A stretch of 64,000 bases of DNA from Caecitellus pseudoparvulus (taxonomy: Eukaryota; Bigyra: Bicosoecida), in NCBI GenBank assembly GCA_965644315.1, contig CBFFRQ010000096.1, positions 186,001 through 250,000 on the forward strand. The letters are read 5' to 3'. A program made the translations under genes and the position numbers. Of the stretch, positions 54,927 to 64,000 are shown piece after piece; position 1 is the stretch's first letter; each line of letters starts with the position of its first letter. Under the pieces are notes generated by a model that saw only the letters and a list, made by a program, of their open reading frames with translations, searched no databases and was not told the DNA's origin.

Positions 54927-55103
54927 GCTTCTGGGCAATGCAACGTTGTGCTTGGCTTGCTGCCTCGTGAGCTGACGGTCACAGTTGCTGGGCCCCACTA
55001 AAACTCCACAAACCACAGAGTCCTCCTCGCACAGCTGCACGACGCAGTGCTTGCATCGCTCACTGTGGTGCCCTGATCACGCACGCACGCCTCGCCTGCA
55101 GCC

Positions 55104-56765
55104 ATGTCCGGCGGGGAACCCAGCAAGCCGACCGAGAGTCTGCCCGACGCGGCAGCGCCAGCAGCTTCTGAGCCCGCACCCGCTGCAGCTGGGGAAGGGC
55201 TGGGAGGCGACGACATCTGGGGTGACGGGGAGGAAGATGACCTGCCCGCTGAGATTCTGGAGCTGTCAGATGAACAGATCAGGCAGCGTGTGCGCATGCT
55301 GGATGTAAGGCGACGCTGCGGAAATCGCCCCAACGCCAGCGGCGCAGGTCAGCACGCCTTGCTCCTGCACAGGGCAACATTCGCATCATGAAGCAGGAGC
55401 GGGCGCGCCTGATCTCCGACATGAAGAAGCAAGACGCCATCATCAAGGACAACAAGGAGAAGGTCAAGCTGAACAGGACGCTGCCGTACCTGGTGGCCAA
55501 CGTGGTGGAGGTGAGGGTGCTGGCGTCTCGCAACGCTGGCGTGCGCCACGGTCTCCCGCCCCTTTGCAGCTGCTGGACCATGAAGAGGAGGATGATGGCG
55601 AGGACAAGACAGTGACAGACGGAAGTGCACAGGGTGGGAGCAAGACTGCAGTCGTGAAGACCACGACGAGGCAGGTGCGTGCTGTGCCCTTGCCTTGTCA
55701 GTATCGGCGTGGTGTGGGGGGAAACGCAAGCGTGAAACGCCGGCAGCTGCGTCGCAAAGGGCAGGCTTCCCATGCAGTCCAGGCATTGTCCACGATCGCC
55801 CCCCTCCCCTACAGACTGTTCATTTGCCGGTCATTGGGCTGGTGCCGTCCGAAGAGCTCTCCCCGGGTGACTTGGTGGGCGTCAACAAGGACAGCTACCT
55901 GGTGCTGGAGAAGCTGCCAGCTGAGTATGACAACAGGGTGAAAGCCATGGAGCTGGACGAGAAGCCGTCAGAGACGTATGCTGATGTGGGAGGGTGCGAG
56001 AAGCAGATCCAGGAGCTGCGCGAAGCAGTCGTCATGCCCATGATGGAGGCTGACAAGTTCACCAAGATCGGCATTCAGGCCCCCAAGGGCGTCCTCCTGC
56101 ACGGCCCACCTGGCACAGGCAAGACGCTCCTGGCCAGGGCCTGTGCAAACCAGACCGATGCAGTGTTCCTGAAGCTGGCAGGGCCGCAGTTGGTGCAGAT
56201 GTACATCGGTGACGGCGCCAAGATGATCCGCGATGCCTTCGACTTGGCGAAGGAGAAGATGAAGGAGCTGGAGAAGCGTGGGGCCATCATCTTCATCGAC
56301 GAGATCGACGCCATCGGCACGAAGCGTGTCGACAGCGACAAGGCTGGCGACCGCGAGGTGCAGCGCACCATGCTGGAGCTGCTGAACCAGTTGGACGGCT
56401 TCGGCAGCAACGAGGTCATCAAAGTCATCGCCGCGACGAACCGCCCTGATATCTTGGACCCCGCGCTCTTGCGCTCTGGCCGCCTGGACCGCAAGATCGA
56501 GCTGCCGCTGCCCACAGAGGAGTCCCGCATGCATGTCCTGCGCATTCACTCGCGCAAGATGAACGTGGACATGGAAGATGTGAACTTGCGGGAGATCGCT
56601 CGGTCTTGCGAGGACTTCAACGGTGCCATGTTGAAGGCTGTCTGTGTGGAGGCGGGCATGATCGCCCTGCGCAGGGACGCCACGCTCATCAAGCATGAGG
56701 ACTATGTGGAGGGCATTTCGGAGGTGCAGATGAAGAAGAAGCAGGCTCTGAACTACTATGCTTGA
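55104..56765 (+). CDS. RPT5: 26S proteasome regulatory ATPase RPT5 (PSMC3/S6A)
   Basis: Join(55104..55304, 55373..55510, 55570..55674, 55815..56765), 464 residues, introns 68, 59 and 140 bp, all phase 0. It is one of six AAA ATPases at the base of the 19S particle that unfold substrates into the 20S core. Order: acidic disordered N-terminus, a coiled coil ([20 protein letters not shown]), the OB domain with [13 protein letters not shown] and [20 protein letters not shown], then the AAA module: Walker [16 protein letters not shown], Walker [15 protein letters not shown], arginine fingers in [14 protein letters not shown]. The C-terminus NYYA is an HbYX-type motif that docks into the 20S alpha ring. 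The 59-bp intron is the shortest I found in the window. Confidence 0.97.
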
Positions 56766-57053
56766 GGGGGAATGCACTTAGTGCACAGTCTGCTTTTCAT
56801 GCACATCTCGCATGCTGGATCCCTTGGTTTCTCAGCTTGCGACGTGGTGCCTTGGCACGCTGATTCTTCACGCAACTAAACCACAACTTTCGCTTGGACC
56901 CAAACCAATCGTTCCACAACGGAGGAAAGGCGACGAGCATCGGCTGTTTGTTTGACATTGAGAATATTTCCAGGCGCTTCCCTTTTACCGGAATTCTTCT
57001 CGTGTGGGAGAGGCTCGCGGTGCCCGGGTTGGGTTTCATGCGCGTTTCGCACC

Positions 57054-60000
57054 ATGGCTCTGGTGCGCATGATGCGCAAGCGCCAGCTGGAGCCTGAGAG
57101 TGGGCACCCCGCATGTGTGAACCGCCGTATTCCCAAAGCTGACACGTCAATCGCCCCTCTTGCTGCGTTCTCCAGCGCTCCCCCGTCAGCAGCACTGTTT
57201 GCCGGAGCGATTGTGGGCCGAGGGCTGCTTGCGGCCGATGGCAGGCTTGCGGTGCCACGGGCGCCTTCCGGTAGCCTGCACCGCATCGAGCTCAGCGTTC
57301 AGCGCGAGCCAACGAATGAGTATGACCCCAACGCGCTGCTTTGGTGCTGTGATGCAGGCCCCATGGGGTATGCCACTCGCACCTTGGCAGCGGCGGTGAC
57401 TCCCTTGCTCAGCGCGAGCAAAGTGCGAGTGGTGGGGCTGCTTCGGACACAGCACGCAAGACTGGCAGCTGCTGACACAAAGTGCAACATTGCAATGGAC
57501 GTTGTGGTGCACGTCGTCTGCCCATCCATCCTGCAACGCCTGCATGCGGCAGTGGAGCCGTCCCCAGGCAGGCCGCCTCTGGATGTGTGCGTCGCCAGAC
57601 TACGGGAAGCGTGGCTGCACGACGGCGCCCCTTTCATGCCTGCCCGTGCTCCGATGGGCGCGACAGGCGTTGGCGCGCTGCCTCCCTCAGCGAAGCGGAG
57701 GCGCAGCATGGCCAGCGTCGTGGGTGGCGTACAGCAGCAAACCCCCAGCCCCACCATCCCAGGAGGCAACCAAATGCGCCTGACAGGGAGCCTGTCGGGG
57801 CGCCGAGGACCAGCAGTGCAAGCAAGCTCGTGTGATGTGGCACGCCACTTCCCCAAGCGCGTCCTCGTGCTGCTCTTCTCCTCTCCAGGCTTGTCAGTGC
57901 GAGATGTCGTGCTGGGCGCCAGGGGTGTGTGCCGGGCGTGGCGTGATGCAGCAGACAGCCCTGACTGTGCGCCAGCACGCCGCGCCTTTGCCTTGCTTCA
58001 CCACACGTTTTCAGGGGCCACTCCTTCACCGACAGCCGCTCCGGGAACCGCGCTGGCTGCCGCCGTGCCGGTGGCCACCGCAAAAGATGCCCGCCCACCT
58101 TCCCTGCCTGCGTGGGCGTCGGAGCCCCTGCCTACCAGCTTCGAGACTCTCATGCGGTGGGTGGCGGCTGCACAGCCGCTGTCGTGCGACATGGCTTGGC
58201 TCGTGGCGCAATGGGCGACAGGGCAGTTCCCTGTGCAGTCTTCCGGGCCTGCGGCAAGCCAGGCCGTGCTGCTTCGGCGCATCATGGAAGCGGCCTTGGA
58301 GCAACTGCCCCCACTCAGACGAGCGGTGGGCGGCTGGGCGGCCATCTGTGCCATGCTCCTCTTCACGACTGAAGACGTCGCCCGGCGCTTGCTGTGGGTG
58401 CTCTTCACTTGCCCCGCGAAAGTGTCGCATTCTGCAGCCGCGGCAGGGTTGCGGGACTTTCCCTGGCGCCAAGATGTCATTAACGTTGTGTACTTGCTGC
58501 TTCTTGCTTTGAGCTCGCCTGAGTGGCTCAGGGTAGGGCCGACTCCGGGGGGCGTGACCGGCGGCTCATTCGGTGAGCTTGGCCGCACGAAAGCACTCTT
58601 AACGTTGGAGGCGCGGGAAGACTTAGTGGCACGGTCCAGAGTCATGTGCCATGCCCTGAACGTTGGCTCCACAGTGGCAGTGGCAGGTTCGGTGGGCCCG
58701 TATCCTTCCTTTGACAGCCCAGGGTGTGTTGTTGCCGGTGTCCCGCCAGACATGTGCTCTACCATGGCTCGGGGAATGAGCAGGAAGCTGCATGCCCCCC
58801 CCCATGACCTGTGCCAGATACCGAACAGCTCTACTCATATTCGCCAGCGTGCCAGTCCAGTTGTCAGAGCCGTGAGACACCAGCATCCTGCCGCTGAGGA
58901 TGAGGAAGACGGGACGCTTCAGCGCGCCGCAACGTCGACAACCCCACGCAGTCTGCTTGACGTGCTCCGCGTTCCGGACTCCTACCATGACTTGCTGGCT
59001 CGGGCAGACGGCCGTACCCAGTTCTTGCTAGCATGCATGCGTTCAGCTGAGAATCCGCTTGGCGGTCTGGCCTCATCACCGAGCTCCCGCGGAGCCTGGG
59101 CCTTGAAGGTGTCCCCTGCTGCCACTGGGGAAACAAAGTCCCACCGCCTCACCGAGGAGCAACTTAGCATTGTGCAAACAGACGTCGGCCCAGGCCAGCT
59201 CCTACGAGTGTTGGCGTTTGCTGGCAGCGGAAAGACCACAACCCTCATCGAGTATGCGACAGCGCGCCAACACAAGCGCATGCTGTACTTGGTGTTCAAC
59301 GTGAGCGTAAGGGAGGATGCCGAAGGTCGCTTCCCCCCGAATGTGACTGTGAAGAGCATCCATCAGTTGGCGTTTGCTGAAGTCGGCAGGCGGTACTCCG
59401 GCCGCCGTCAGCTGGTCAGCGAATTGTCAACGAAAATGATCACTAGAGCGCTGGGGCTGGGCAGCGGTAGCGGCATGTTTGAGCTTGCAACGTGGGTCAA
59501 AGACACCGTCCTCCAGTTCTGTCACAGCGTGGACCGAGCGATGCACTTGCACCACCTTCCGGCAGCGGTCGCTGGCCGGCTCCCCACAGGCTTCACCCTG
59601 CAGCAGGCGCTCCGGATGGTCCCCAAGCGCCAGCCCGGTGATGCGCCCAGCCGGCAGTCATTTGATGCACGCCATGTTCTTGGCTTCGCGCAACGTCTGT
59701 GGGACGCAATGGTGGACCTGGCAGACCAAAGTGTCAGCATGACCCACGCAGGATACCTGAAGTTGTTCCACCTCTCAAAGCCTGATCTCGGCAAGCATTT
59801 TGCCGCGATTCTCCTGGACGAAGCACAAGACTGTGCGCCAGTGGTGGCAGACACGGTGCTCTCCCAGTCATGCGGAGTTGTCCTCGTGGGCGATCCACAC
59901 CAGTCTGTGTACTCCTTCGCCGGCGCGGTGGACACGCTGTCCGCCAGCTTCAGCGCAAGTGCGAGTGGCCGAGCTGGATGGGACCCTTTGCACGGGCGCA

Positions 60001-61722
60001 CAGTGACCGTGCGAAGGCTGACAAGGTCGTTCCGCTTTGGTCCGAACATTGCCCGTGCTGCGGCCAGCATTCTGCGTTGCCGTAAGCTGGAGCCGGAGCC
60101 TCTAATCGGTTTGCCGCTGGCACTCAGAGAGGATCGTGTGCGCCTGGAGACGCCGGCACCCATGCACTCTGCTCAAGGCATGCTCCCACCGCGCATGGTT
60201 GGTACTATGCTTGCATCACAGCGCATCGTCTCAGCGATCGACTCACCCTTGCACCCGTGGCTCCTGCATGCTCGTCGAGCAGGGTTCCTCCGCCGTCTCC
60301 TCAACGCCAGCGACGTGCAGCGGGTGCTTGCTGCGACAAAGGAAGGCAAGGAGGCACCTGAACTATCGGGGCCCTCTGCGTCCACGCCATGGACGGTGGC
60401 ATTGCTTGCTCGCGGGAATGTGACGCTCATGTTCCTCGCTTGGCAGCTGACTACCCTGTGTGTCGACAGCAGCAAGCCAAGGCACCTGCCTCCTCACCCC
60501 TCTTTGCTGCAGAAGAAGTATGAAAGGGCCCATCGCGATGGCTTGAAGTCAGTTGCCATTGCCAAGCCTGTGCACACTGGGCGCTGTCCTCGAATCGGAG
60601 TGCTGGGGATGAACGATCGCAACCCCGCCGACCACGCCTTTGGCATGCGACAGCTTGAGGACGTGTGCTGCCTGGCCCTCAAGGTGAAGTCGTTGATCGA
60701 CTCGCCACTGATCCGCGCGTTCAACTCGTAGGTGCCCACATGTTCCCGCCTTTGCCTACTGCTCGCCTTCGCACGTCGCCCCCCCACTCCTGCGCAGGCT
60801 TGTCGCTCTTCAGGCCTTTGCAGAGGCCACTGGTCGTGTTGCGATGAAGAGTCAAGTTGCCCTTGTCTCCGAAATGGGGCCTGCTGTCGTGCTAAGCGTC
60901 ATTTACCGCGTGCGCTGGGCACTTGTTGGGCCTGGGGAGGGGCCCGACATCGTGCTGGGAACTGTGCACAAGGCGAAGGGGCTGGAGTTCGATGAAGTCA
61001 TTCTGGCTGACGACTTTGGCGATTGCGCGGTCACAGTGGCCCACGCACAGTTTCTGGGACTGACTCTTTCCTTCTCGAACTGGAGGGAAGAGCAGAACTT
61101 GCTGTACGTGGCATCCACACGAGCCAAGCACCAGCTGTGGGCCAACAATGTCCTCACGGAACTGCTGCTTGCGTGCCCCAGCACTTCGTCTCCCTGTCTC
61201 GTGGCCACTGACCCCAGCTGCAAAGCCTCTGAGCCAAGTGCGAGCGGGGTTGCTCGCAACGCGATGCGGGATTGCACCAGGCCCGCCATGCTCTCGACGG
61301 GCTTCCATGCAGTGCCACCATCTCATGCGCACGTGCACTTGCTTGCCCCCCCGCTGAAAGGTTCCGAGTCTCCCTCACCGTCCATACATGTCATTCCTGT
61401 TCAAGGCCCGCTTCCGCTGCTCTGTGAGCTGCACAACCTTCGGGCTGGCGCGGGGGCATGTGCATCCTTGGTGAGTGCCATGCTGCGCCAGGATGGCCTC
61501 CACCTCGCGGGGAAGCCCGGACCTGAAGAGTCCTTGGAGGGCATCGACTCCATGGAGTTCATCCCAAGGGACCGCCCAGCCCGCGTGAGTTCGGGAAGTG
61601 CAAGTGAGTTGGAGGGTGAGCGCCCAGCCTCCAGTGCAGACAGCCAGGTCACTGAAGCGGAAGGCAGTGAAGCATCGGTCATCATCATTGACGACAGCGA
61701 AGAGAGTGACTCCAGCGTCTGA
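57054..61722 (+). CDS. FBH1: HIRAN / F-box / UvrD-family DNA helicase (FBH1-like)
   Basis: Join(57054..60727, 60798..61722), 1,532 residues, one 70-bp intron (gtaggt...tgcgcag); without splicing a TAG interrupts the helicase. Residues about 45-135 form a HIRAN domain (LSVQREPTNEYDPNALLW, then MGYATRTLAAAVTPLLS). Residues about 262-302 resemble an F-box (HFPKRVLVLLFSS, then VCRAWRDAAD). The superfamily-1 helicase starts near 710: Walker A AFAGSGKTTTLIEYA, SIHQLAFAEVG, DEAQDCAPVVAD, GDPHQSVYSFAGAVD, LTRSFRFGPNIARAA. The C-terminal part adds TVHKAKGLEFDEVILADDF and EEQNLLYVASTRAKHQL. This helicase order with an F-box is characteristic of FBH1/FBXO18, which regresses stalled forks, removes Rad51 and serves as an SCF subunit. 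The protein ends in VIIIDDSEESDSSV, a SUMO-interaction-like motif. Start chosen by Kozak context (caccATGG). Confidence 0.9.
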
Positions 61723-61889
61723 GCCCAGGGCTTTGGCAGGGCTTGGCCTGTTCGTGCTTTGCGGTTCAGCCCACCAATCGCCAAGGTCCACGTGCACCCA
61801 CAATACACACACTCACTCAATCACATCGTCGTCGGGACAGTGCACGGTATGTTCATTTGTGGTTATCGAGCACTGATTTCCTTGTCGCC

Positions 61890-63098
61890 ATGCAGGCAGT
61901 GCGGCGCGCTCTCGGCCGGGAGGTCAAGGCTGGCTTGGCTTCATTTTCCGCAGCAGCAGCCCCTGCTCGCTCAAGCAGCACAGCAGCCGGAATCCCCTTT
62001 GTAGACGTGCACACGCACGTGTACTTGCCACGATACTTGGAGATGCTCCGGTCTCGGGGCACAGTGCCCAAGGTTCAGACGGTGGGCGGGGAGGACCGCC
62101 TCATCATCTTGCCTGGTGAAGATTCTGTTTCCACCACGGCAGCTGGCAGGCCAGTTGGCGGGGAGTACCACGACCCTGCCCGCAAGCTTGCTTTCATGGA
62201 CACTCACGGCATCGATATTTCGGTGCTTAGCTTGGCAAACCCCTGGCTGGACTTTTTGCATGCTGGGGAGGCCGTTCCGCTGGCCAGCCACCTGAACGAC
62301 GACCTGGACGCTGCTTGTGCGGCTTCAGGGGGCCGCTTCTACGGATTCGGAGTGCTGCCCATGCAAGATGTAGACGCTGCGTGTGCGGAGGTGGAGCGCA
62401 TCGCTGCGTCTCAGCACCTGCGTGGGGTCATCCTCAGCACGCACGGGCGTGGCCAGTGGCTGGACGACCCTGCGCTGCTGCCGGTGTACAAGACGCTGGC
62501 CACGCACAACATGCCGGCTTTCATCCACCCCCACTTTGGCGTGGGGAATGCCGAGTTTGGGGAGGAGTACGGCCACACGCTCTTCCTTGCCCTAGGCTTC
62601 ACGTTTGAGACCACCACCGCCATCTGCAGGCTCGTGTGCTCTGGCCTGCTCGATGAAGTGCCAGACTTGAAGCTGCTGCTGGCCCACGCAGGGGGCACGT
62701 TGCCGTTCCTTGCTGGTCGCCTGGACAGCTGTGTGGCGCACGACCTGACCATTGCTGATCGCCTCAAGCATGAGCCCTCTCACTACCTCAGGCAGTTCTA
62801 CTACGACTCTCTCGTTTACCACCCTCCGGCACTGGAGGCCACAACTGCCTTCGTGGGGGCAGAGAACCTCATGTTCGGCACAGATCACCCTTTCTTTCCC
62901 GCTCCTGGCGTGTCCAGGGAGCCCATTGGCCCAGACACGACGGTCACCAAGCTGGACACCGCCAAGTGGATGAGCACGACGAAGAACCAAGATATTCTGA
63001 CGGGGTACATGTCCGAGGCTCGGGGCTCCGCAGTGGCTGCCGGCGTCGCAGGCGGCAACGCAGCACGCATCCTGAACCTCACCATGCCTTCTGCGTAG
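61890..63098 (+). CDS. ACMSD: ACMSD-family amidohydrolase/decarboxylase
   Basis: Single exon, 402 residues. The first about 33 residues (MQAVRRALGREVKAGLASFS, then Ala/Ser/Arg-rich, no acids after residue 11) look like a mitochondrial presequence. The amidohydrolase-2 barrel begins IPFVDVHTHVYLPRYLEML with the metal-binding HxH. Other ligands are in FIHPHFGVGN, LLLAHAGGTLPFLAGRL and LMFGTDHPFFP. This order and spacing match 2-amino-3-carboxymuconate-6-semialdehyde decarboxylase, which diverts tryptophan-kynurenine catabolism away from NAD synthesis. Related barrel enzymes decarboxylate other aromatic acids (for example gamma-resorcylate), so the substrate is likely but not proven. Animal ACMSD is shorter (about 336 residues) and cytosolic; the extra length here is mainly the presequence and a loop after residue 70. 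Confidence 0.88.
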   Translation: MQAVRRALGREVKAGLASFSAAAAPARSSSTAAGIPFVDVHTHVYLPRYLEMLRSRGTVPKVQTVGGEDRLIILPGEDSVSTTAAGRPVGGEYHDPARKLAFMDTHGIDISVLSLANPWLDFLHAGEAVPLASHLNDDLDAACAASGGRFYGFGVLPMQDVDAACAEVERIAASQHLRGVILSTHGRGQWLDDPALLPVYKTLATHNMPAFIHPHFGVGNAEFGEEYGHTLFLALGFTFETTTAICRLVCSGLLDEVPDLKLLLAHAGGTLPFLAGRLDSCVAHDLTIADRLKHEPSHYLRQFYYDSLVYHPPALEATTAFVGAENLMFGTDHPFFPAPGVSREPIGPDTTVTKLDTAKWMSTTKNQDILTGYMSEARGSAVAAGVAGGNAARILNLTMPSA

Positions 63099-63247
63099 GC
63101 ACGGGGCGAAGTAATGTGCCATAGCATCACGTGGCGGTGTGCTGGCCTCGCAGAGCAGGAAGCACCACAGCAGTCAGGGCGGGTGGCAGAAAAGTGCATT
63201 TCAGTGGAACAGCAATGCAGTAAACAAACGACAAGACGCGGTCCCCC

Positions 63248-64000
63248 TTACCCGATGACAGTCACCTCCTCATCCTCATCGTCCTCGCTGCCGCCCTCCA
63301 GCGCCTCCTTGAGAGCTGAGAGCAGGCCCTCCACGTCGTCATCGTCACTTTCGTCGGCAATGCGGTCGCCGTACGCCGCCATAAAGCGGGTGAACCCTTC
63401 ATCGACGTCGTCAGCATTCTCGCGCTCCCGCTCGATTTCAATAGCCACGTCGATGGTGATGCCGACAAACACCTGGCTGAACAGCACCGCCACCAAGGCA
63501 ACGTATGCCATGAAGTAAAATGCCGGGTTAATGCTGTTGGAAGCATCTACCAACGCGTACATGATGTCATTCCAGCTCTCAGCCAGCATGAGAACGTAGA
63601 GCGTGCTCATGGCAGACTCGAACGTGTCGAAGTTGGCGTTGCGCATGATCCCCACGACAGAGGGAGGCAAGTCTGACATGAGCCCGGCAAAGGCCCAAAT
63701 GCCAAGCACAGCGAAGGCATACATGACAAGCAACAGCAGGGCAAGGATGGAGAGGAACTTGTGAGCTTGTGCGATCAGCCCAAAGACCAATGCACGTGTC
63801 GCATGTACGACAGAGAACAAGCGCAGGACTGGCAGGACCATGGACAGGCGGGCCAAGTCGTTCACTTGCAGTGTCTGCAAGGAGTCCGCGTCCACAGAGT
63901 CGAGGCGAGCTTGGAATCCACCTGTGCTGGAGGTGGTCACGAAGAGACTTGCCAGAGCCACGATGATGGTCAGTACGATGATGAAGAAGTCGTAACGGTT
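63248..64000 (-). CDS. Voltage-gated cation channel, C-terminal part (5' end outside window)
   Basis: The minus-strand frame is open to the right edge and ends at 63248. From the edge it reads an S3 helix (NRYDFFIIVLTIIVALASLF). Then comes an S4 region with few arginines (ARLSMVLPVLRLFSVVHATR), and S5 (FLSILALLLLVMYAFAVLGIWAF). The pore loop is FDTFESAMSTLYVLMLAESW, followed by S6 (FYFMAYVALVAVLFSQVFVG). A pore Glu in LAESW is like the Glu of calcium-channel repeats or the equivalent site of two-pore channels. After S6 is an acidic cytosolic tail (DESDDDDVEG, GSEDDEDEE). This is the last repeat of a two- or four-repeat channel; which kind cannot be told without the upstream part. Its stop is 149 bp from that of the ACMSD-like gene. 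The first 12 residues or so of any model starting inside the window would be artificial. Confidence 0.85.
   Translation of the reverse strand, partial: NRYDFFIIVLTIIVALASLFVTTSSTGGFQARLDSVDADSLQTLQVNDLARLSMVLPVLRLFSVVHATRALVFGLIAQAHKFLSILALLLLVMYAFAVLGIWAFAGLMSDLPPSVVGIMRNANFDTFESAMSTLYVLMLAESWNDIMYALVDASNSINPAFYFMAYVALVAVLFSQVFVGITIDVAIEIERERENADDVDEGFTRFMAAYGDRIADESDDDDVEGLLSALKEALEGGSEDDEDEEVTVIG

Noticed and set aside
1-64000. CRISPR arrays, bacterial operons, transposons or endogenous virus remnants
   Set aside because: No spaced direct repeats, no transposase, integrase or reverse-transcriptase motifs, and no long inverted or direct terminal repeats were seen by reading.

Overview
This is a window of nuclear DNA from a GC-rich eukaryotic microbe. 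The evidence is spliceosomal GT-AG introns (mostly 59-140 bp), 26S proteasome, F-box helicase, DENN, Rab and ABCA proteins, and a flagellar-type coiled-coil protein. There is no bacterial operon logic. The extreme GC bias, GTGCGT/GTGAGT donors and very tight packing fit a free-living protist (a GC-rich alga, heterotrophic stramenopile or apusomonad-like flagellate). The sequence alone does not fix the lineage, and I see no photosynthesis gene.

Layout. 1-5.8 kb: 5'-truncated ankyrin protein, secreted Cys-rich orphan, RMND1/DUF155 protein, tiny CX9C-CX10C mitochondrial protein. 5.8-9.2 kb (minus): DNA topoisomerase IB and a divergent Rab-like GTPase. 9.4-14.6 kb: NAPE-PLD-like hydrolase (+), S28 serine carboxypeptidase (-), HGSNAT-like membrane acyltransferase homologue (+). 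14.6-19.5 kb (minus): two neighbouring orphan multi-pass membrane proteins. 19.9-31.3 kb (plus): LRR protein, an orphan, and a 2,894-residue DENN-WD40 protein. 31.4-34.4 kb (minus): coiled-coil protein and an ankyrin-like gene. 34.9-36.6 kb (plus): MtnB-MtnC methionine-salvage fusion. 36.6-42.5 kb (minus): giant C2CD5-like protein. 42.8-45.8 kb: two-RRM protein (+) and Ser-rich orphan (-). 46.4-63.1 kb (plus): ABCA full transporter, 6-phosphogluconate dehydrogenase, proteasome ATPase RPT5, HIRAN/F-box/UvrD helicase (FBH1-like), ACMSD-family amidohydrolase. 63.2-64.0 kb (minus): 3' part of a voltage-gated channel.

Genes sit tail-to-tail with 1-149 bp between opposing stop codons, and head-to-head with about 190-540 bp between starts. 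Introns are rare and mostly near the 5' end, followed by one very long exon. I derived exon joins by hand from frame, splice consensus and family similarity. Where spliced lengths are given, the exons add up to whole codons. No tRNA, rRNA, CRISPR array or recognisable transposon was seen.

The most interesting item is the FBH1-type helicase with an N-terminal HIRAN domain and a C-terminal SUMO-interaction-like motif. Others are an HGSNAT homologue with Glu in place of the expected active-site His, a Rab that has lost two residues of the effector-binding hydrophobic triad, and the gene-end packing itself.
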